Positions 12,943 to 25,585 are shown, numbered from the stretch's first letter. The stretch is DNA of 64,000 nt from Salvia splendens (GCF_004379255.2 NC_056033.1:5126172-5190171), one strand, 5' to 3'. The notes: generated by a model not told the origin, from the letters alone. Program-made: numbers and translations.

Positions 12943-15692
12943 TAATACTATATCTCAGTGTTATCTTGTCTAACACATCGAACGCCACCACAAATGTAAC
13001 CCAAACTTCTCAATTAACCATTTTGGATACTGATTTGATTTTGTTTTGGGATGGGTTTGAAGCATTTTAGTTCGAATTTTAATTATAATTGTATGAAAAA
13101 AATGACATTGTGTCCACTGGCACCATAAATCATATGGATCAAGCTTCAATTACTATTCAGCAACCTCACAAATTAAATTCTCTCTCTCAAAAATACCAAA
13201 CTGATCATGATTGAAAATAATGAGAGAGAGAGAGAGAGATAACACCTTCCTGCCTTAGCTGCAGTGTCTAGCACAGTTTTACGTTTCTCTTGTAAGTGCG
13301 TAAAAAATTACAATAAGAAAAATCTAATAGAGCACTATATAGATTACTTAAATATGGAAATCTATTTTTTCATATTTTACTTTAACGATGTGAATAAATT
13401 TGGAGGTCAGAAGTGGGAGAAGCCTTTCAAAGATATGAACAGCACTATACAAATTGATTGACACATATTCGAAGATAGAGTAAACGCGAAGCTTCCTTGC
13501 TACTTCCTTTGTCCATTCCATTTTCTAACTTAATAAATACAATTACACATGCCAAAGAATTTTATCAAGTTTCAGATATTTTATTGTAATGAATTAATAA
13601 CAATATTGTCAACAGATTTAGGTGGATCATGATGACAATATTTAACTATAATTTCATATTATATCCCTATTAGATAAGAATAGGCAATAGGATGGGTGAA
13701 CTAAGAAATTATTCCTAATAATTTTGCAAGAACGTACGGATAATTGATTGATTTATTTTTTGATTATGTTGAGACTTGAGATTATATGATTGAAATTAAA
13801 TGCAAGATCTACACCAACTAACTCAAAATTAATTTAGTGGAGAATGTTGTGGGCCAAATAAATTTTTATATATGAATGGGCCTTTTAAAATTGAACTGGA
13901 TGCTATGAAGATTGTGAAGGCATAGATAGCCCAATACGTAATTAATAGAATTATATTTATAATCCGTATATCCCAATTAAAGAATGATTTAAGATATAAT
14001 ATTTCAACACATTTTTTATCTATCTTTTCACAGTTTAGTAATTTTGGTAAAGCACGTGTGGCTACCTACTGTTAAGACTATTGATAGTGTATGAATTTGA
14101 TATATACTCCCGCATACTTGTGAAATATTTCGTTGGTTCAGATCGATCTAACAGAATGGATGGAATTCCATGTGCAATTTCCCATTTAATCCAACAAATG
14201 TTTGGCACTTTTTGTAGATTTGTTTGACAAGAATTCATTCATTCCTTCATTCATACTACTATAATACAAGCATACAACGTGGGATGGAGTAAACATTCAT
14301 AAAACCAATGCAACCACTTCCATTTTCACTATCCAAGAAGATGATGCATGAATTAATGTTTCCATTTATGAAACATTAGTGCTTTGGCAATTCCATTTCC
14401 AACTATTGTGCCTCCCAAGTATCATGCGTGTATAAATACACATTGGTATATGTATCCCTCCCCAATCAATGCTGTACTAATGAGTGAGTATGTATCATAT
14501 TAGTAACATATTTCGATCATTTTGAATTTACATTCTATACAAATTTAAAATTTGGGAGGATTCGACAAGAATACGATCCAATGTGATACTAGTAATCAAT
14601 TAATCAGTCGAATGGTCAAATTACCTTTTAATTATAAATTTTAAATGCTTTCAAATATTCCAATTCAAGTTTTGCCAGAAAAAAGTTTTATTACTCTCGT
14701 ACCATCACATCTTTAATATCGGTGCAACAAATTATTGTCTCATACATCAACGTCAATTAGTCTAACATATGGGCCATGATTATTCACATCTTAAAAACTA
14801 ATAATCAAGGACAATTTAATATAACTAATTAAGACTATAGTAAACGAAAGAAATATGAAAAAAAAAATGTAGTTTTATATGCCCATCACATAAAATAAAT
14901 AATGGCTCGATTCAAATTAAAAGTTTGTAGATGCCATAATTAAGAAAACTGGATGTGAACTTTTTTCTTTAAAAAAAACCAATTTTACAAGTTAATTTTA
15001 TTTGAGCATTGAAGGTCACTTCTAATTTTGAGCACGACAATAAGAGCTATACAAAATCCAAATTATATTTTTGCGGCAAAATTTGATTTGACAAATAAAT
15101 TAGTGGCACTAATCTTGCAGCCATGCATGTGATTAACGGTCTCTACAAAATGATAATTTTGGGTGACAAGAGTAATTACATCATGGACAGAATAGAACAT
15201 TTCGAATCATAACATAAACTAGTTTTTATTACAAATCTAAAAAATAGTGTAGCATGGCATAATTAGTGCTTCAAATCATTATAGGGATTAATTTTGTGGG
15301 ACAACTTAGCTAGCTCTTGACATGGCATAAATATCATTGGCACCCCCACTATACAACATAAGACATGACTCATCAAATATCTTTATCCATTTCAAGTTAA
15401 TATCTGTCACGTCATTACTAGTTCACATGTAAAATTAGTACTAACAAATTATAATTACTTATTGGCTGTCTGGTGCTAAATGGAGTATTATATAAACAAA
15501 TTAGAGTTACTTATTGGTTGTCTAGTGCTAAATATTACTCCTACTATATAAACAAAGTTAGTAGACTACAAATATAGATACAATCTACATGCTATACATG
15601 TTTGCTTTTGTGGATAGGTTCTTATTTGTAAGGTTATATTTTTTATAAAAAAATATAAATTTTAATGAAATTCTAGTTGATTGTAAAAATTA

Positions 15693-15914
15693 AATACTAT
15701 TATTCTTATCGTTTCATAAAAATAGACTGTATTAAAAAGACATAAGTTTTAATGTGCAGTTAATAATTAAGAGATATAGAATAAAAAGTGAATGCAATAT
15801 TATTGGTGGAGAATGATCACTCCTATCATTAGAAAGGAAAAAAAGTTTTCTAAAATTAAAAATTGCTATTTTTATTGAACATCATAACAATATATTTTTA
15901 TCGGACGGATGGAG
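15693..15914. mobile_element. Degenerate Stowaway-like MITE
   Basis: The right end 'atcggacggatggagta' is a clear Stowaway terminus. The left end 'ttatcgtttcataaaaatag' is decayed. Boundaries are approximate. Confidence 0.5.
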
Positions 15915-17913
15915 TATCATTTTTATCAAATTCGCTAGATTGAATATTTCAATCTTATATTTGTAATATGTTGTTAATTTGGTACATCTGTGTCAAATTA
16001 ATGATATGATTGAGTTATTTGCAAAATATGTTGAAAAAAATGATAAAATTTACAAACAATATTTTCGATGTCACGTTACATACAATTTCACTAAAATTAG
16101 ACCTTATTAGAAAAAATGAGAAAAAATGGTTAAAATTCACTCCTTTTACAATTAATTTTTAAACTGTACAATGATAAACTAAAATTTGAACAAAATTAAT
16201 AATTTTTCTGATAATTCACCGGTATGATTTCCAAACCCATTGTAACAATTATTATATTATATAGTGAAAGAAAAATGCCAACCTTCAATTGAAATGGATT
16301 AGCGTTTACAAAATAAAAGGTGTGCGAAATGATGCAACGGCGGATAATCTAATGATAATTCTATTGAATTGGTTGGGCAAAAATTTGTGTTTGAATTATT
16401 TCAAATTTTGAAATCATATTGAATCCACGAAGATTATTCAATTCTTGAAATCATAGTGAATCCATGAAGATAGAAATATGGAATCAAATCAAAAATAGTG
16501 ACCTAACCACCAATATTATTAGTTACACTACACCCTTATCTTGATTTTGTTCTACCTTTGCTTTCCGTGATAAGTGCAATTTGCACTTATCCTCTCAGTA
16601 TAATAATGTTTTAAACAAAAATGGACCCGCTTTATATTAATTAATTCCTTAATGTCGTGTAATTTGTCAAGAAAAAAGAAAAAGAAAAACGACATACCAA
16701 ACTAAGATTAATAAGGAATGTCTCCAATTTGGTCAAAAGTTTAGCATTCATTTTTATCACTGAAGATTGGCATAGATTTATGTGAATCTATAATCATTGC
16801 GAAATATTTTTGTCGTCCACGCTCAAGAAACTCAATTTATTTGCTTATTAATTACTCCATTATTATATTATGTTTTGATAGAGAATCAACATTCACTACT
16901 TGGTGCGTATTTCTTAATAAATAGTAGTACTCCTGATTTAACACATAAATATGAGAAAATCTGGGTTGCATGATTACATTTAGTATTTAGTATTTTACAT
17001 AATGACTACATGCACTATAATATTTTATTGATAATGGTTGACCATTTTGATTCAGGATAACTATGATCGAAGATTTTCGCTGGGGTTAAGATATAAGTAG
17101 GAGATTTATAAATAATAATGCTTAATTATAACCATCATATTCGGAAATCGAATCAAGGCTATACAGTTAAGTTATACTAAATTACTAAGCAATAAAATTA
17201 TACATCCCCTCCAACTTATAAAAGGTAGAGTTTTTGGATGCGAGGGTGGAGTGTGTAAATTATGATACAAAAATATAAAAATAGAAATAAAAAAAATGTT
17301 TCTATATCATTATTCTCCCATATTGATTGGCATAAAAATTTATTGGTTTAATCACTCCATGATTAATTGCGAATTATATTCGAAGCTAAACTGCTGAAAA
17401 TTCATATCCTAATCAAATGTGCGATTATTTAATGTTTAAATATTTAAGAATCAAAGGAGTAATACACAATTTTGTCATTAGTAACACTTGCAATAATCTT
17501 TAAGTCATCGATTAGTTCCCAATTATATTGACTTTTCATCGCCTAACAAGAGTACTTTTTTATATTCGAAATTTCTAGTAAAGTAAATTGCTGATTGATA
17601 ATTGTTTTTGTTCTTTTTAATGATTAATTTGTAGTATTTCGGAGTCAACTGCTGGTGGGTCCCACACTTTGGATATGGTAGTTTTGTGGCGGTCCATTCT
17701 TAACCAAAATTGTGTAGTAAGTTTTCAGTCCGACTTTAATAAAAATATTTTAGTGAAATTTCTAGCCTTAACAATTAAGCAAAGATATTTTGGGAATTCG
17801 TTATGGTGAAATTTGTAGCCTTAATCGGTGAATGGATAATTTATTTCCAAGCAAAAGTGATCGATATAATTTAACAGCGAAATTAACCATGCACGTGAGT
17901 CTGTGTCTGCAGA

Positions 17914-18097
17914 CAGGGACGGATCTAATGTGCGAGCACGAGGGGCAAATGCCCTCCCTCAAAATTTCATATGTATAAAATCTATTGTAGAAAAAAATTA
18001 ATATTAGTTTCTTCTTTAAATGCCCCTCCTCAAATACTTCAAATATCCTCACTTGTATTTTTGTCCCTTCAATGATTATTTTCTGGATCCGTCCCTG
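17914..18097. mobile_element. hAT-like MITE
   Basis: The terminal inverted repeats CAGGGACGGATCTA and (complement) CAGGGACGGATCCA are typical hAT ends. They are flanked by the 8-bp near-duplication TCTGCAGA / TCTACAGA (17906-17913, 18098-18105). The element is 184 bp and non-coding. Confidence 0.82.
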
Positions 18098-18105
18098 TCT
18101 ACAGA

Positions 18106-19430
18106 GATCAATAAACGAACAACAATTAATAATTTTCATGTAATATATGACCTCATTTTACCTCAAATACAAATATGTAATATGTTACTAGTACTCATTG
18201 AATATTTAGAGTTGTCAAAATCATCGAGTTGGTAAGATATTTTTGCCTAATTCAAACACTTATCATCGAGTTGTGTAGTGAAGGTTAGGTTATTATATGA
18301 TTTTTAAATAAATACTAGTACTATTGTGAGTGGAGTAATGATATAGTATAACTAAGATATAAATAAGTGGTTATACTTCTTTTGCCTCACAAGAATATAC
18401 ATTTTTTGAATATATATTTTTTTATTATTTTAATAAGTGGAGATTCATTCTTCAATAATAATACATTAATTATTTTTTCTTTTTACTTTCTTTCACTTTA
18501 CTAATTTAGCAATAAAATTCATGTCAAATCGAGAGCATATATTCTTTTTTAACAGAGGAAGTAAAAATCATTTGTAAAAAACAAATAAATAAGTTCATTT
18601 ATTTGGTAGTAGTTGATTCAAAATGGCAAAGAGTGTATTGTTTTCGAAACATAAGATATGATAAGTACTATTATCAATGAGTTTAGGCGAACAAGCACCT
18701 AAATCACATTCATTTTCTAAGCTGGGTCATGTTATATGTCAATTAGTTATTGGCTTATTGTGCTATTAAGTTACGGATCATTCGAATCATAACTTTTTAA
18801 AGTTAACTTATCTAAAAAAGTTTCAATCATAACCCTTAAATTTTTGAGTTCCAAGTTTAAATTTAGATTTATACTAAAGTGTAGTACTCCGTTATTTTAT
18901 AACTAATGCATTCATCTCAATTCTCAATGATTTTATATTTATACAGAATGAATACACAAAAAATATTTTGTCATTTTAACTCGAAACTAACATATACTCG
19001 AATGAATGGAAAAAATACATATTTTTTTCTAAACAATTGAAGTTTCATATATTTTACATATTTACATTTTATGTTAAATGAGTAAATTTTTTTTAAAAAT
19101 GACAAATATGACTTTCCAATTTTGAATCATAATACATCTACATAAATACTTGAACACTGTTAACTAATGAAGTTTGAAAATTCATTTATTTTAGAGTCAA
19201 TCACTTGGGGCTCTCGGGCTATTTTCGAGTTTACCATATCATGAATTTGGTTTCTAATCATTTGAGTGTGATTTAATTTTTCAGTAAATCTATATAACCA
19301 AATTTTATACTTATAATAAAAACTGATTTATTCAAAAGAAAACTAACTTATTTATGCATTTAATTAAAATTGACTTCTTATCTTAATTATATAGAGAGGA
19401 CGTGGAAAGTTTCCCATAACTTTTTATTTC
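18106..19430. other. AT-rich spacer
   Basis: No gene, RNA or clear element is seen. The sequence is low-complexity and AT-rich. Confidence 0.5.
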
Positions 19431-19483
19431 AATTTCCTTTTCCTTTTCCTTTTCCTTTTCCTTTTCCTTTTCCTTTTTCTTTT
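19431..19483. repeat. (TTTTCC)n simple repeat
   Basis: About eight tandem copies of the hexamer CCTTTT with small variations at the right edge. A simple polypyrimidine microsatellite. Confidence 0.95.
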
Positions 19484-19930
19484 CCATTTTCATGCTGAAA
19501 TATTTTCCCTTCCCCACAACTTTAATATTGTCACGCGGTGTAGCCTACGCCGTGTTTTCTTTGGCCATAATTTGATTAAACATAAGTTAATGAAATGATT
19601 AATTAGTAAAATTAGTTGTTGTTATATACTTATACCCGACAGCATTAAATAAAAGGCAGAAGTAACTGAATTCAATTCATTTAATAACGGCTGTTGGCGT
19701 CCGCGATGAAAAAGGCGGGAAATCTGGCGCCGGCAATAAACGACGAGCCGTAAACCATCAAAGGCGATTGAAAACGACTGGCCGTTAAAACAGACGGAAA
19801 AGCAGATTCGCCATATATAGGTAAGACAGTTGAGCTGCCGGATCCACTGTTGCCGCGTCATCAATAATTACAGACAATTTTACTTTTTTACTTATTCATA
19901 ATTTCGAATTTTTGAGGATCGGCGTATGTT
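19484..19930. other. Spacer with a short GC-richer patch
   Basis: The stretch at about 19685-19860 is less AT-rich and contains 'aaggcgggaaat', which fits an E2F-type site. No gene can be placed next to it. The 80-codon minus-strand reading frame there has no recognisable domain. Confidence 0.35.
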
Positions 19931-19933
19931 TTA

Positions 19934-21033
19934 GGCCATCCACAACGCTGTTCCTATACCGTTCCTATACCATTCCTTAAACCACTATTTGAGGGCCCCA
20001 CTGTACTTTTTTACTCCATTCCTTAACTAAGGAACGGAACCTGCAACCCTCCGTTCCTTAATCGTTCCTTAACCGTTCCTTAAATTACTATTCATTCAAT
20101 TTCATATTTTATTTTTATTTCCAACCCAATTCAATTAAAACAACACACTTCATTAAAATTAAAATAACATTACAACTTAAAATTCAAAAAAATAGAAAAA
20201 GACATAATTAAAATCCTAAAAAAATAAAAAATGACATAATTTAAAATACAATTTTATAGAGACAATCAAGAATGAGTTTGTTCCACATCGAAAGTGGAAC
20301 ATAAAACATTCAAGGATGTCTCTATAAAATAGAGACAACCAAGAATGAGTTTGTCCCACATCGAAAGTGGAACATAAAACATTCAAGGATGTCTCTATAA
20401 AATAGAGACAACCAAGAATGAGTTTGTCCCACATCGAAAGTGGAACATAAAACATTCAAGGATGTCTCTATAAAATAGAGATAACCAAGAATGAGTTTGT
20501 CCCACATCGAAAGTGGAACATAAAACATTCAAGGATGTCTCTATAAAATAGAGATAACCAAGAATGAGTTTGTCCCACATCGAAAGTGGAACATAAAACA
20601 TTCAAGGATGTCTCTATAAAATAGAGATAACCAAGAATGAGTTTCATAAATTCGCAAGCCCATCAAATATATATGGGCTAATACGAATTTCTAGTATTCA
20701 TTTATTTGTAAAAATTGTTTTTAAATATAAAAAATAATTTTTATAAATTAAAATATTTTTTTTAAAATTCATTTTTTTAAAAAAAATGAATTTATTGCGT
20801 CAGCGTGACGACGCCCACTCGCGGGCCGGCGAGTGGGCGTCACGCACGACGCAGGGCGAGCCACGTCGCCGAAGCGCGTGGCGGCACGGACCGTGCCGCG
20901 TCTCGTGCCGACGGCACCCGGGACGGCATGGGAACGGAACCGCGACGAAACGCAGCGCCGCAACGCGTTCCGCTACGGTTTCGTTCCGAAGGAACGAAAC
21001 GCGGAATGCCCACGGCCCGCGTTGCGGGTGCTC
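19934..21033. mobile_element. Harbinger-like non-autonomous element carrying a 73-bp tandem array
   Basis: The ends GGCCATCCACAACGC (left) and (complement) GAGCACCCGCAACGC are inverted and flanked by TTA (19931-19933, 21034-21036). The left half is AT-rich with repeated GTTCCTTA-type words. The middle holds a tandem array (20254-20645). The right 250 bp is very GC-rich and can fold on itself (ACTCGCGGGCCGGCGAGT). No transposase is present. Confidence 0.75.
20254..20645 (+). repeat. 73-bp tandem array with snRNA-promoter-like motifs
   Basis: About 5.3 copies with an exact 73-bp period. Each unit contains GTCCCACATCG (first copy GTTCCACATCG) at 20280, 20353, 20426, 20499 and 20572. A TATAAAATAG follows 32 bp after each USE-like word. 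GTCCCACATCG matches the plant snRNA upstream sequence element RTCCCACATCG. The copies are almost identical, suggesting recent expansion. No snRNA gene follows. Confidence 0.9.
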
Positions 21034-21039
21034 TTAATA

Positions 21040-21218
21040 CTCCCTCCGTCCCGTGCTACTCGCACGTTTGCTTTTTGGCACGGAGATTAAGGATTGAGTG
21101 TATAGCAATGTCAACAATTGCGGCTGTAGGTGATAATTTTTACTAAAAATGGAAAGAGTGTAAATAACTTGGGACGCCCAGAAAGGAAATAAGTGTAAGT
21201 AACATGGGACGGAGGGAG
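21040..21218. mobile_element. Stowaway-like MITE
   Basis: Perfect ends CTCCCTCCGTCCC / GGGACGGAGGGAG with TA on both sides (21038-21039, 21219-21220). It lies 6 bp from the end of the Harbinger-like element. A second Stowaway-like tail ('gtgggacggataaagta') follows to about 21358. Confidence 0.88.
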
Positions 21219-21769
21219 TATAAAATTGGAAAAGTAAAAGAGAGGTATAAAGAAAAAGTAATTAAAATATTGTTAGTGGAGAATGAGTCTCACCTCTTTA
21301 AATAGAAAAGAGACTCAAAAATTAGAAAGTGCATATTCTTGTGGGACGGATAAAGTATCAACTTATAACAAAATTATACAAAAAACTTAAAAAATTCACT
21401 AATAATTGGCAATTTTATTATCAACTAACGGGTTTTCAAAATACACAAACTAGTAAAATTGCACATTAAATTAAATTAAATACAAGTGGATATATTTTTC
21501 TGAAAGAGTAAAGGCTAAAATTAGTCCTGAACATATGGTCATTTTACGATTTTGGTCATAAACATTACGTTTTGAATTATTGCATCCTACACATTTCAAC
21601 TTGGGTCAAAATCAGTCAATTTTGGATGGCTCTGTCTAAAATTAACGGTCAACGACTTTTAATCAAATTTTGACCCAATTAAACTCTTAATTCTGACTAT
21701 TAACGCCCTTAATTTTTATTAGCAACTAATTAATTTAAAATACTAGATAAATGAATTAAAATACACAAA

Positions 21770-22267
21770 ATGCAAAACAAAAAGATTATTGATTGCAATT
21801 CTCTGCAAAATCAAAAACGCAAAAAAGACCTTCCTCTCTGCTATAATGAGGAAGAGCTCAAGCTTTCCCTGAGAAGATTCATCACTCTTTCTCTTATGTC
21901 TCACCCAACCTCCACCTCTAACCCCAGCAAACGCTCCTCCTCTCCTCATTCCGCCGCACATCTCCAATTCTCCCCGCGATGAAGAAGGCCAAGTCTCACA
22001 TTACTCCCCACGCCTACTTCCCCGACTCTCCCGCCCTCTCCCCGATGATTGAGGACGATACCGACTCCGCGCTTGAGGCCTCATCCCCCTCGACGCCGGC
22101 TGATGAAGCTGATAACGACGCAAGCACGAGCTGCTGACAGCTCCAACCCGAAGAGGAGCAGGTGGAGGAGAGGGCGACCTCGGGAGGGAGAAAGGAGAAG
22201 AGCGATGGACGTTCTGGCATCCCGATTCTGGAATGGGAGAAAAGAGAGAAAGATGAATTGGATTAAC
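21770..22267 (+). pseudogene. Possible captured gene fragment inside the MULE
   Basis: A GC-richer segment between long MULE-type ends. It contains overlapping open stretches: 70 codons at 21770-21982 (rich in Ser/Pro/His) and an adjoining frame starting MKKAKSHITPHAYFPDSP at 21979. The latter runs about 50 codons to a TGA near 22135. I do not recognise the parent protein. Codon-like composition inside MULE ends suggests a Pack-MULE capture; it may instead be non-coding. Confidence 0.35.
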
Positions 22268-22380
22268 TGAATGAGAGCGAGAAAGAGAGCGTGGGGATGA
22301 AGCGGGTGGCGCCGCATGCCGGTGACCGTCCAAGGCAGGCTGAGGCGCCGTCGCTGGTGAAGATGGGGGGGCAATGCTAA

Positions 22381-22729
22381 GAGCATCTCCAATGGCGGAC
22401 GTCCGCGACGGGCGACCGGGACGTCCGCCATTGTGGCGTCGAAGGTCGGATACGGACCTCCCGTGAGGACGTCGGGTGTCCTTGGACGTGCGGGTGACGG
22501 GCGGGCGGACGTCCGCCATTGTGGAGTGGGTCGGACGTCCGGGTCGGACGTCCGGTAATTAATTTTTTTTTTAAAACTCTAGTGGGAAGGGCGATGGGAA
22601 GGACGGATTATGCAGTGGATGTCCTAGTGACGTGGCAGTGGGATGGGAAGTCCTAGTGACGTGGCAGTAGGTGTTTTTGGGATGTCCTAGTGGATGTCCG
22701 AGTGGGACATCCGCCCACTGGAGATGCTC
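22381..22729. mobile_element. Tourist-like (Harbinger) MITE
   Basis: The ends GAGCATCTCCAATGGCGGA and (complement) GAGCATCTCCAGTGGGCGGA are inverted and flanked by TAA (22378-22380, 22730-22732). 349 bp, GC-rich with repeated GGACGTCCG words. It is nested within the MULE. Confidence 0.88.
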
Positions 22730-23155
22730 TAAGGCTCACAATTTGGGGATCCAATTGGGAGAATGATCTAATAGAACTCTTCAATTGGGAGAATGATCTA
22801 CTAGAGTTCTTCAAATAAGATTAACCAAAAAGGAAGGAGAAGAATAAAGATTTTTTTTTAATTAAAACTTTTAATCTAAATCTCTAATGCGGTCAAAATT
22901 GACTAAACAATAGTTGACTGTTAATTTTAAACGGCACTGTCCAAAGAGGACTAAATCCGGCCCGTTTTCAAATGTATGGGACGAAAAATTCGAAACGTAA
23001 TGTTTAGGACTAAAATCATAAAATAACGATATGTTTAGGACCACATTTTGCCCTTACTCTTTCTGAAATGACGAATGGCCGAATGGGTAATACTCCACTG
23101 CTTAATAGTAACATCCCCTATCCGAGGTTTCTCCAACAAATTTTTTTTCTTCTAA

Positions 23156-24447
23156 AAATATCTATAATGGATGTCCCAGTGGGAGCCCTAGTGGAGCCCT
23201 AGCGGTTGCCACATTAGATGTTCCTTCTTTCTGCAATGGTTTGGTCCTAGTGGGTGCTCTATCTATTATCTATTTATCATTTCAATTTTAATATTATTTT
23301 CTTATGTTTACACATTATAAATAGCAAAATTAGACTCTAAATTAAAGAACTAGCAAAAAACATACATTACTTAATTTAAAAAAAATTACAATAAAAATAT
23401 TTAAAAAGAGGTACAATTTCAACGACCACTACGTGTCCAAACTTCTTCAACCATGTCGTTCATGAGTTGAAGATGAGCTTGTTGGTTGTGCATGCTCTCT
23501 CGAGCTTGTAATCTCTCACTGACTCCATAGGGTAAACCTCGAATGACCGGCGGGGTTGCATGACATGGTCTCGATTCAGCTTCATCGTCGGTCCAATCGC
23601 CAACTCTTGCACCTTCATCATGAATAATCATGTTGTGCAAGATGATGCACGCGTACATGACATTGGCGATATGATGCCTATACCAGGAACGAGCCGGGCC
23701 TTTCACTATTGCCCAACGTGCTTGAAGCACACCGAATCCTCGCCCCACGTCTTTCCGTGCATACTTTTGCCGCGCTGCAAAAAGCTCTCTCTTCGCATTC
23801 GTTGGGAAGGAGATCGTCTTCAAAAAAACTAGCCATCTCGGGTATATGTCATTGGCTAAGTAGTACCCCATATGATGCTGCCGTCTGTTGGCAGTGAACT
23901 TGATAACCGGAGCGTTGCCATGCATTGCTCGATGAAGAGACTCGACGTGTTCAACACGTTGATGTCGTTGTTTGACCCCACCACGCCAAAGTGAGCATGC
24001 CAAGTCCAAAGATGGTTGTCAACGATGACTTCAAGGATCATCGTCTGGTGGGTACCCTTCAAGCAAACATTGCACGTTCCATAGTTCGACTCATATCTTC
24101 CCCGGGAAACATTTTGGAAAAGTGAGTGAAAGAGTGATATTGGAACGGAGAGATGTTGTGTGAGGGTTGAGAAATGTGTGAGAGTTTTGTGAAAAATGAG
24201 TGAAAATAAGGTATATTTATAGATAGGAAATTAAAAAATAAATAAATAAAGGAAAACGCGTTGATCGGGCGTCCGCGTCCTCGGGCGCGCTGCTGCAATG
24301 GATGCCCGATCAGGCGCCCGATGGATTAGGCGCGAGATCAGGACGACTGATCTTTCGGTCGAGCGGCTCGAGCTAGAGCGCCTGCAGTGGATGCCCGAGT
24401 ACGCCCGAGCCCGATCTCAGGCGATCGGGCATCCACTGTGGATGCTC
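23156..24447 (-). mobile_element. PIF/Harbinger element, defective
   Basis: The right end (complement GAGCATCCACAGTGGATGCC) pairs with a decayed left end 'aaatatctataatggatgtc'. TAA flanks both sides (23153-23155, 24448-24450). It encodes a broken minus-strand transposase. The right TAA is shared with the next MITE. Confidence 0.78.
23419..24062 (-). pseudogene. HARBI1-like transposase pseudogene
   Basis: The minus-strand reading shows ILEVIVDNHLWTWHAHFGV, SNNDINVLN, APVIKFTANRRQHHMGYYLA, NDIYPRWLVFLKTI, FGVLQARW and MYACIILHNMII. All are Harbinger DDE transposase blocks. A frameshift near 23920 splits the protein between 23856-24062 and 23419-24009. The usual DVERAFGVLQ reads DVGRGFGVLQ, so the catalytic-region Glu is Gly. 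The N-terminal part with the first Asp is missing; only a short in-frame start (MFPGEDMSRTMERA, about 24110) remains upstream. It is inactive. Confidence 0.9.
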
Positions 24448-24450
24448 TAA

Positions 24451-25068
24451 GAGCATCCCCAACGCCATCCCAAATTAAGGTCTCAAGTCCCCTCCACGTC
24501 ATCATTCCCCTAAATTTGAGTCCCAGGTCACAACTCCTCTAACCCTGCAGGCACCAACGCGGGCCACAATTATTAAATTGCGCTATTCACAACACCAACC
24601 TATTTTACTCGTAAAATAGAATACGTTGAACAATTAAAACCGGGAAAATTCATTGTTCAGCCGGAAAAAATAAAATTACAAAGCCTAAATTTTTTTTAAA
24701 AAAACTACTTCTTCTTGATTTGTGCGCGAAGTTATCCGATCATCTCATGGTGCAACTCGAGCTCGAACTCCGACATTGTCGAGGTATCCGCCGATGTCAA
24801 CAAGTGTATAAATGGCAAACAAAATAAAAAAAATAAAAATAAAATCGAGGGGACTTGCTGCCCTGCCCGAAGACATCTAACGCCGACCTGGGACTCGCTC
24901 ATTGCGGCACGGGCGTCGTTAACCCTGAGCCGGGTCGGACCGCGGGCGCGGCCCCGGGACGCAACTGCGTCCTCGGGGTGGTCCCAAGGCGCAACTCGTC
25001 GACGTTTAAAGCTAGACCTGGGCCGGGACTCGCTTATTGCGAGCCGGCGCCAAGAGTTGGGGATGCTC
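24451..25068. mobile_element. Tourist-like MITE, GC-rich
   Basis: The ends GAGCATCCCCAACGCCATCC and (complement) GAGCATCCCCAACTCTTGGC are flanked by TAA (24448-24450, 25069-25071). 618 bp with a GC-rich right half. It abuts the previous element and shares its TAA. Confidence 0.85.
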
Positions 25069-25071
25069 TAA

Positions 25072-25585
25072 TGCATTTGCTAACCATCTACAGATGAGAT
25101 GAGGTTTTATCACTACCAAAAATTTAAGATTATAGCAATTAAACAAATTAAAAAACTAATGTGATAAACATTCTAAATGAATATGGGGTAATGGTGGACG
25201 TGGGGACGAACCAAGTTTCTTCATATTTAAGATAAATACATGCACCGACTTAAAGTTGAAAACTTTAGACATGTGTTATGACAGAAATGGAAATTGAACT
25301 TTCAGCCAAAAGGATAAATTAATCCAAACTCGGTATAAAAATAATTATTCTATTACTGCAATACTTTTAAAAAATGTATCTGTATATTGCGAAATAAATG
25401 TAATTAACTAGAATGAGATGCATCACCATACCTGTTTTTATGAAGAAAATAAATTAACTCAAAATATATTGTGCGGTCGGATTTGGTTGCACTACACTCT
25501 TTAACTGACGAAAACAGCACCATTCATGACCTAACTATAAAAGGTAAAAAGGATATACTACCAACAGTCCACCCACTGCCCCACT
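25072..25585. other. AT-rich spacer
   Basis: No coding region or recognisable element. Confidence 0.5.

Larger units (their letters stand above)
11850..17905. other. AT-rich intergenic region without genes
   Basis: About 6 kb of strongly AT-rich sequence with stop codons in all frames and no recognisable protein. It holds two Stowaway-type MITEs (listed separately) and a short GA run near 13221. A TATAAATA-like motif near 14430 has no coding region behind it, so a non-coding transcript is possible but unsupported. Confidence 0.6.
21500..23065. mobile_element. Mutator-like (MULE) non-autonomous element
   Basis: Long, imperfect inverted ends of about 150 bp. Left begins CTGAAAGAGTAAAGGCTAAA; right, read as complement, begins CAGAAAGAGTAAGGGCAAAA. 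Both continue with matching 'tttagtcct..aacat..acgttt' blocks. No clean 9-bp target duplication was found. The interior (about 21770-22377) is GC-richer and partly open. A Tourist-type MITE (22381-22729) is nested inside. Confidence 0.65.

Noticed and set aside
19622..19864. 80-codon minus-strand frame in a GC-richer patch
   Set aside because: No similarity to a known family, no splice or promoter context, and length is within chance expectation.
20216..20601. Three near-identical minus-strand frames starting MFYVPLSMWDKL
   Set aside because: They are produced by the 73-bp tandem array. The period is not a multiple of three and no conserved protein is implied.
20786..21146. Overlapping 80-113-codon frames in three plus frames and one minus frame
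   Set aside because: They all lie in the GC-rich arm of a non-autonomous element. High GC removes stop codons in every frame and no domain is recognisable.
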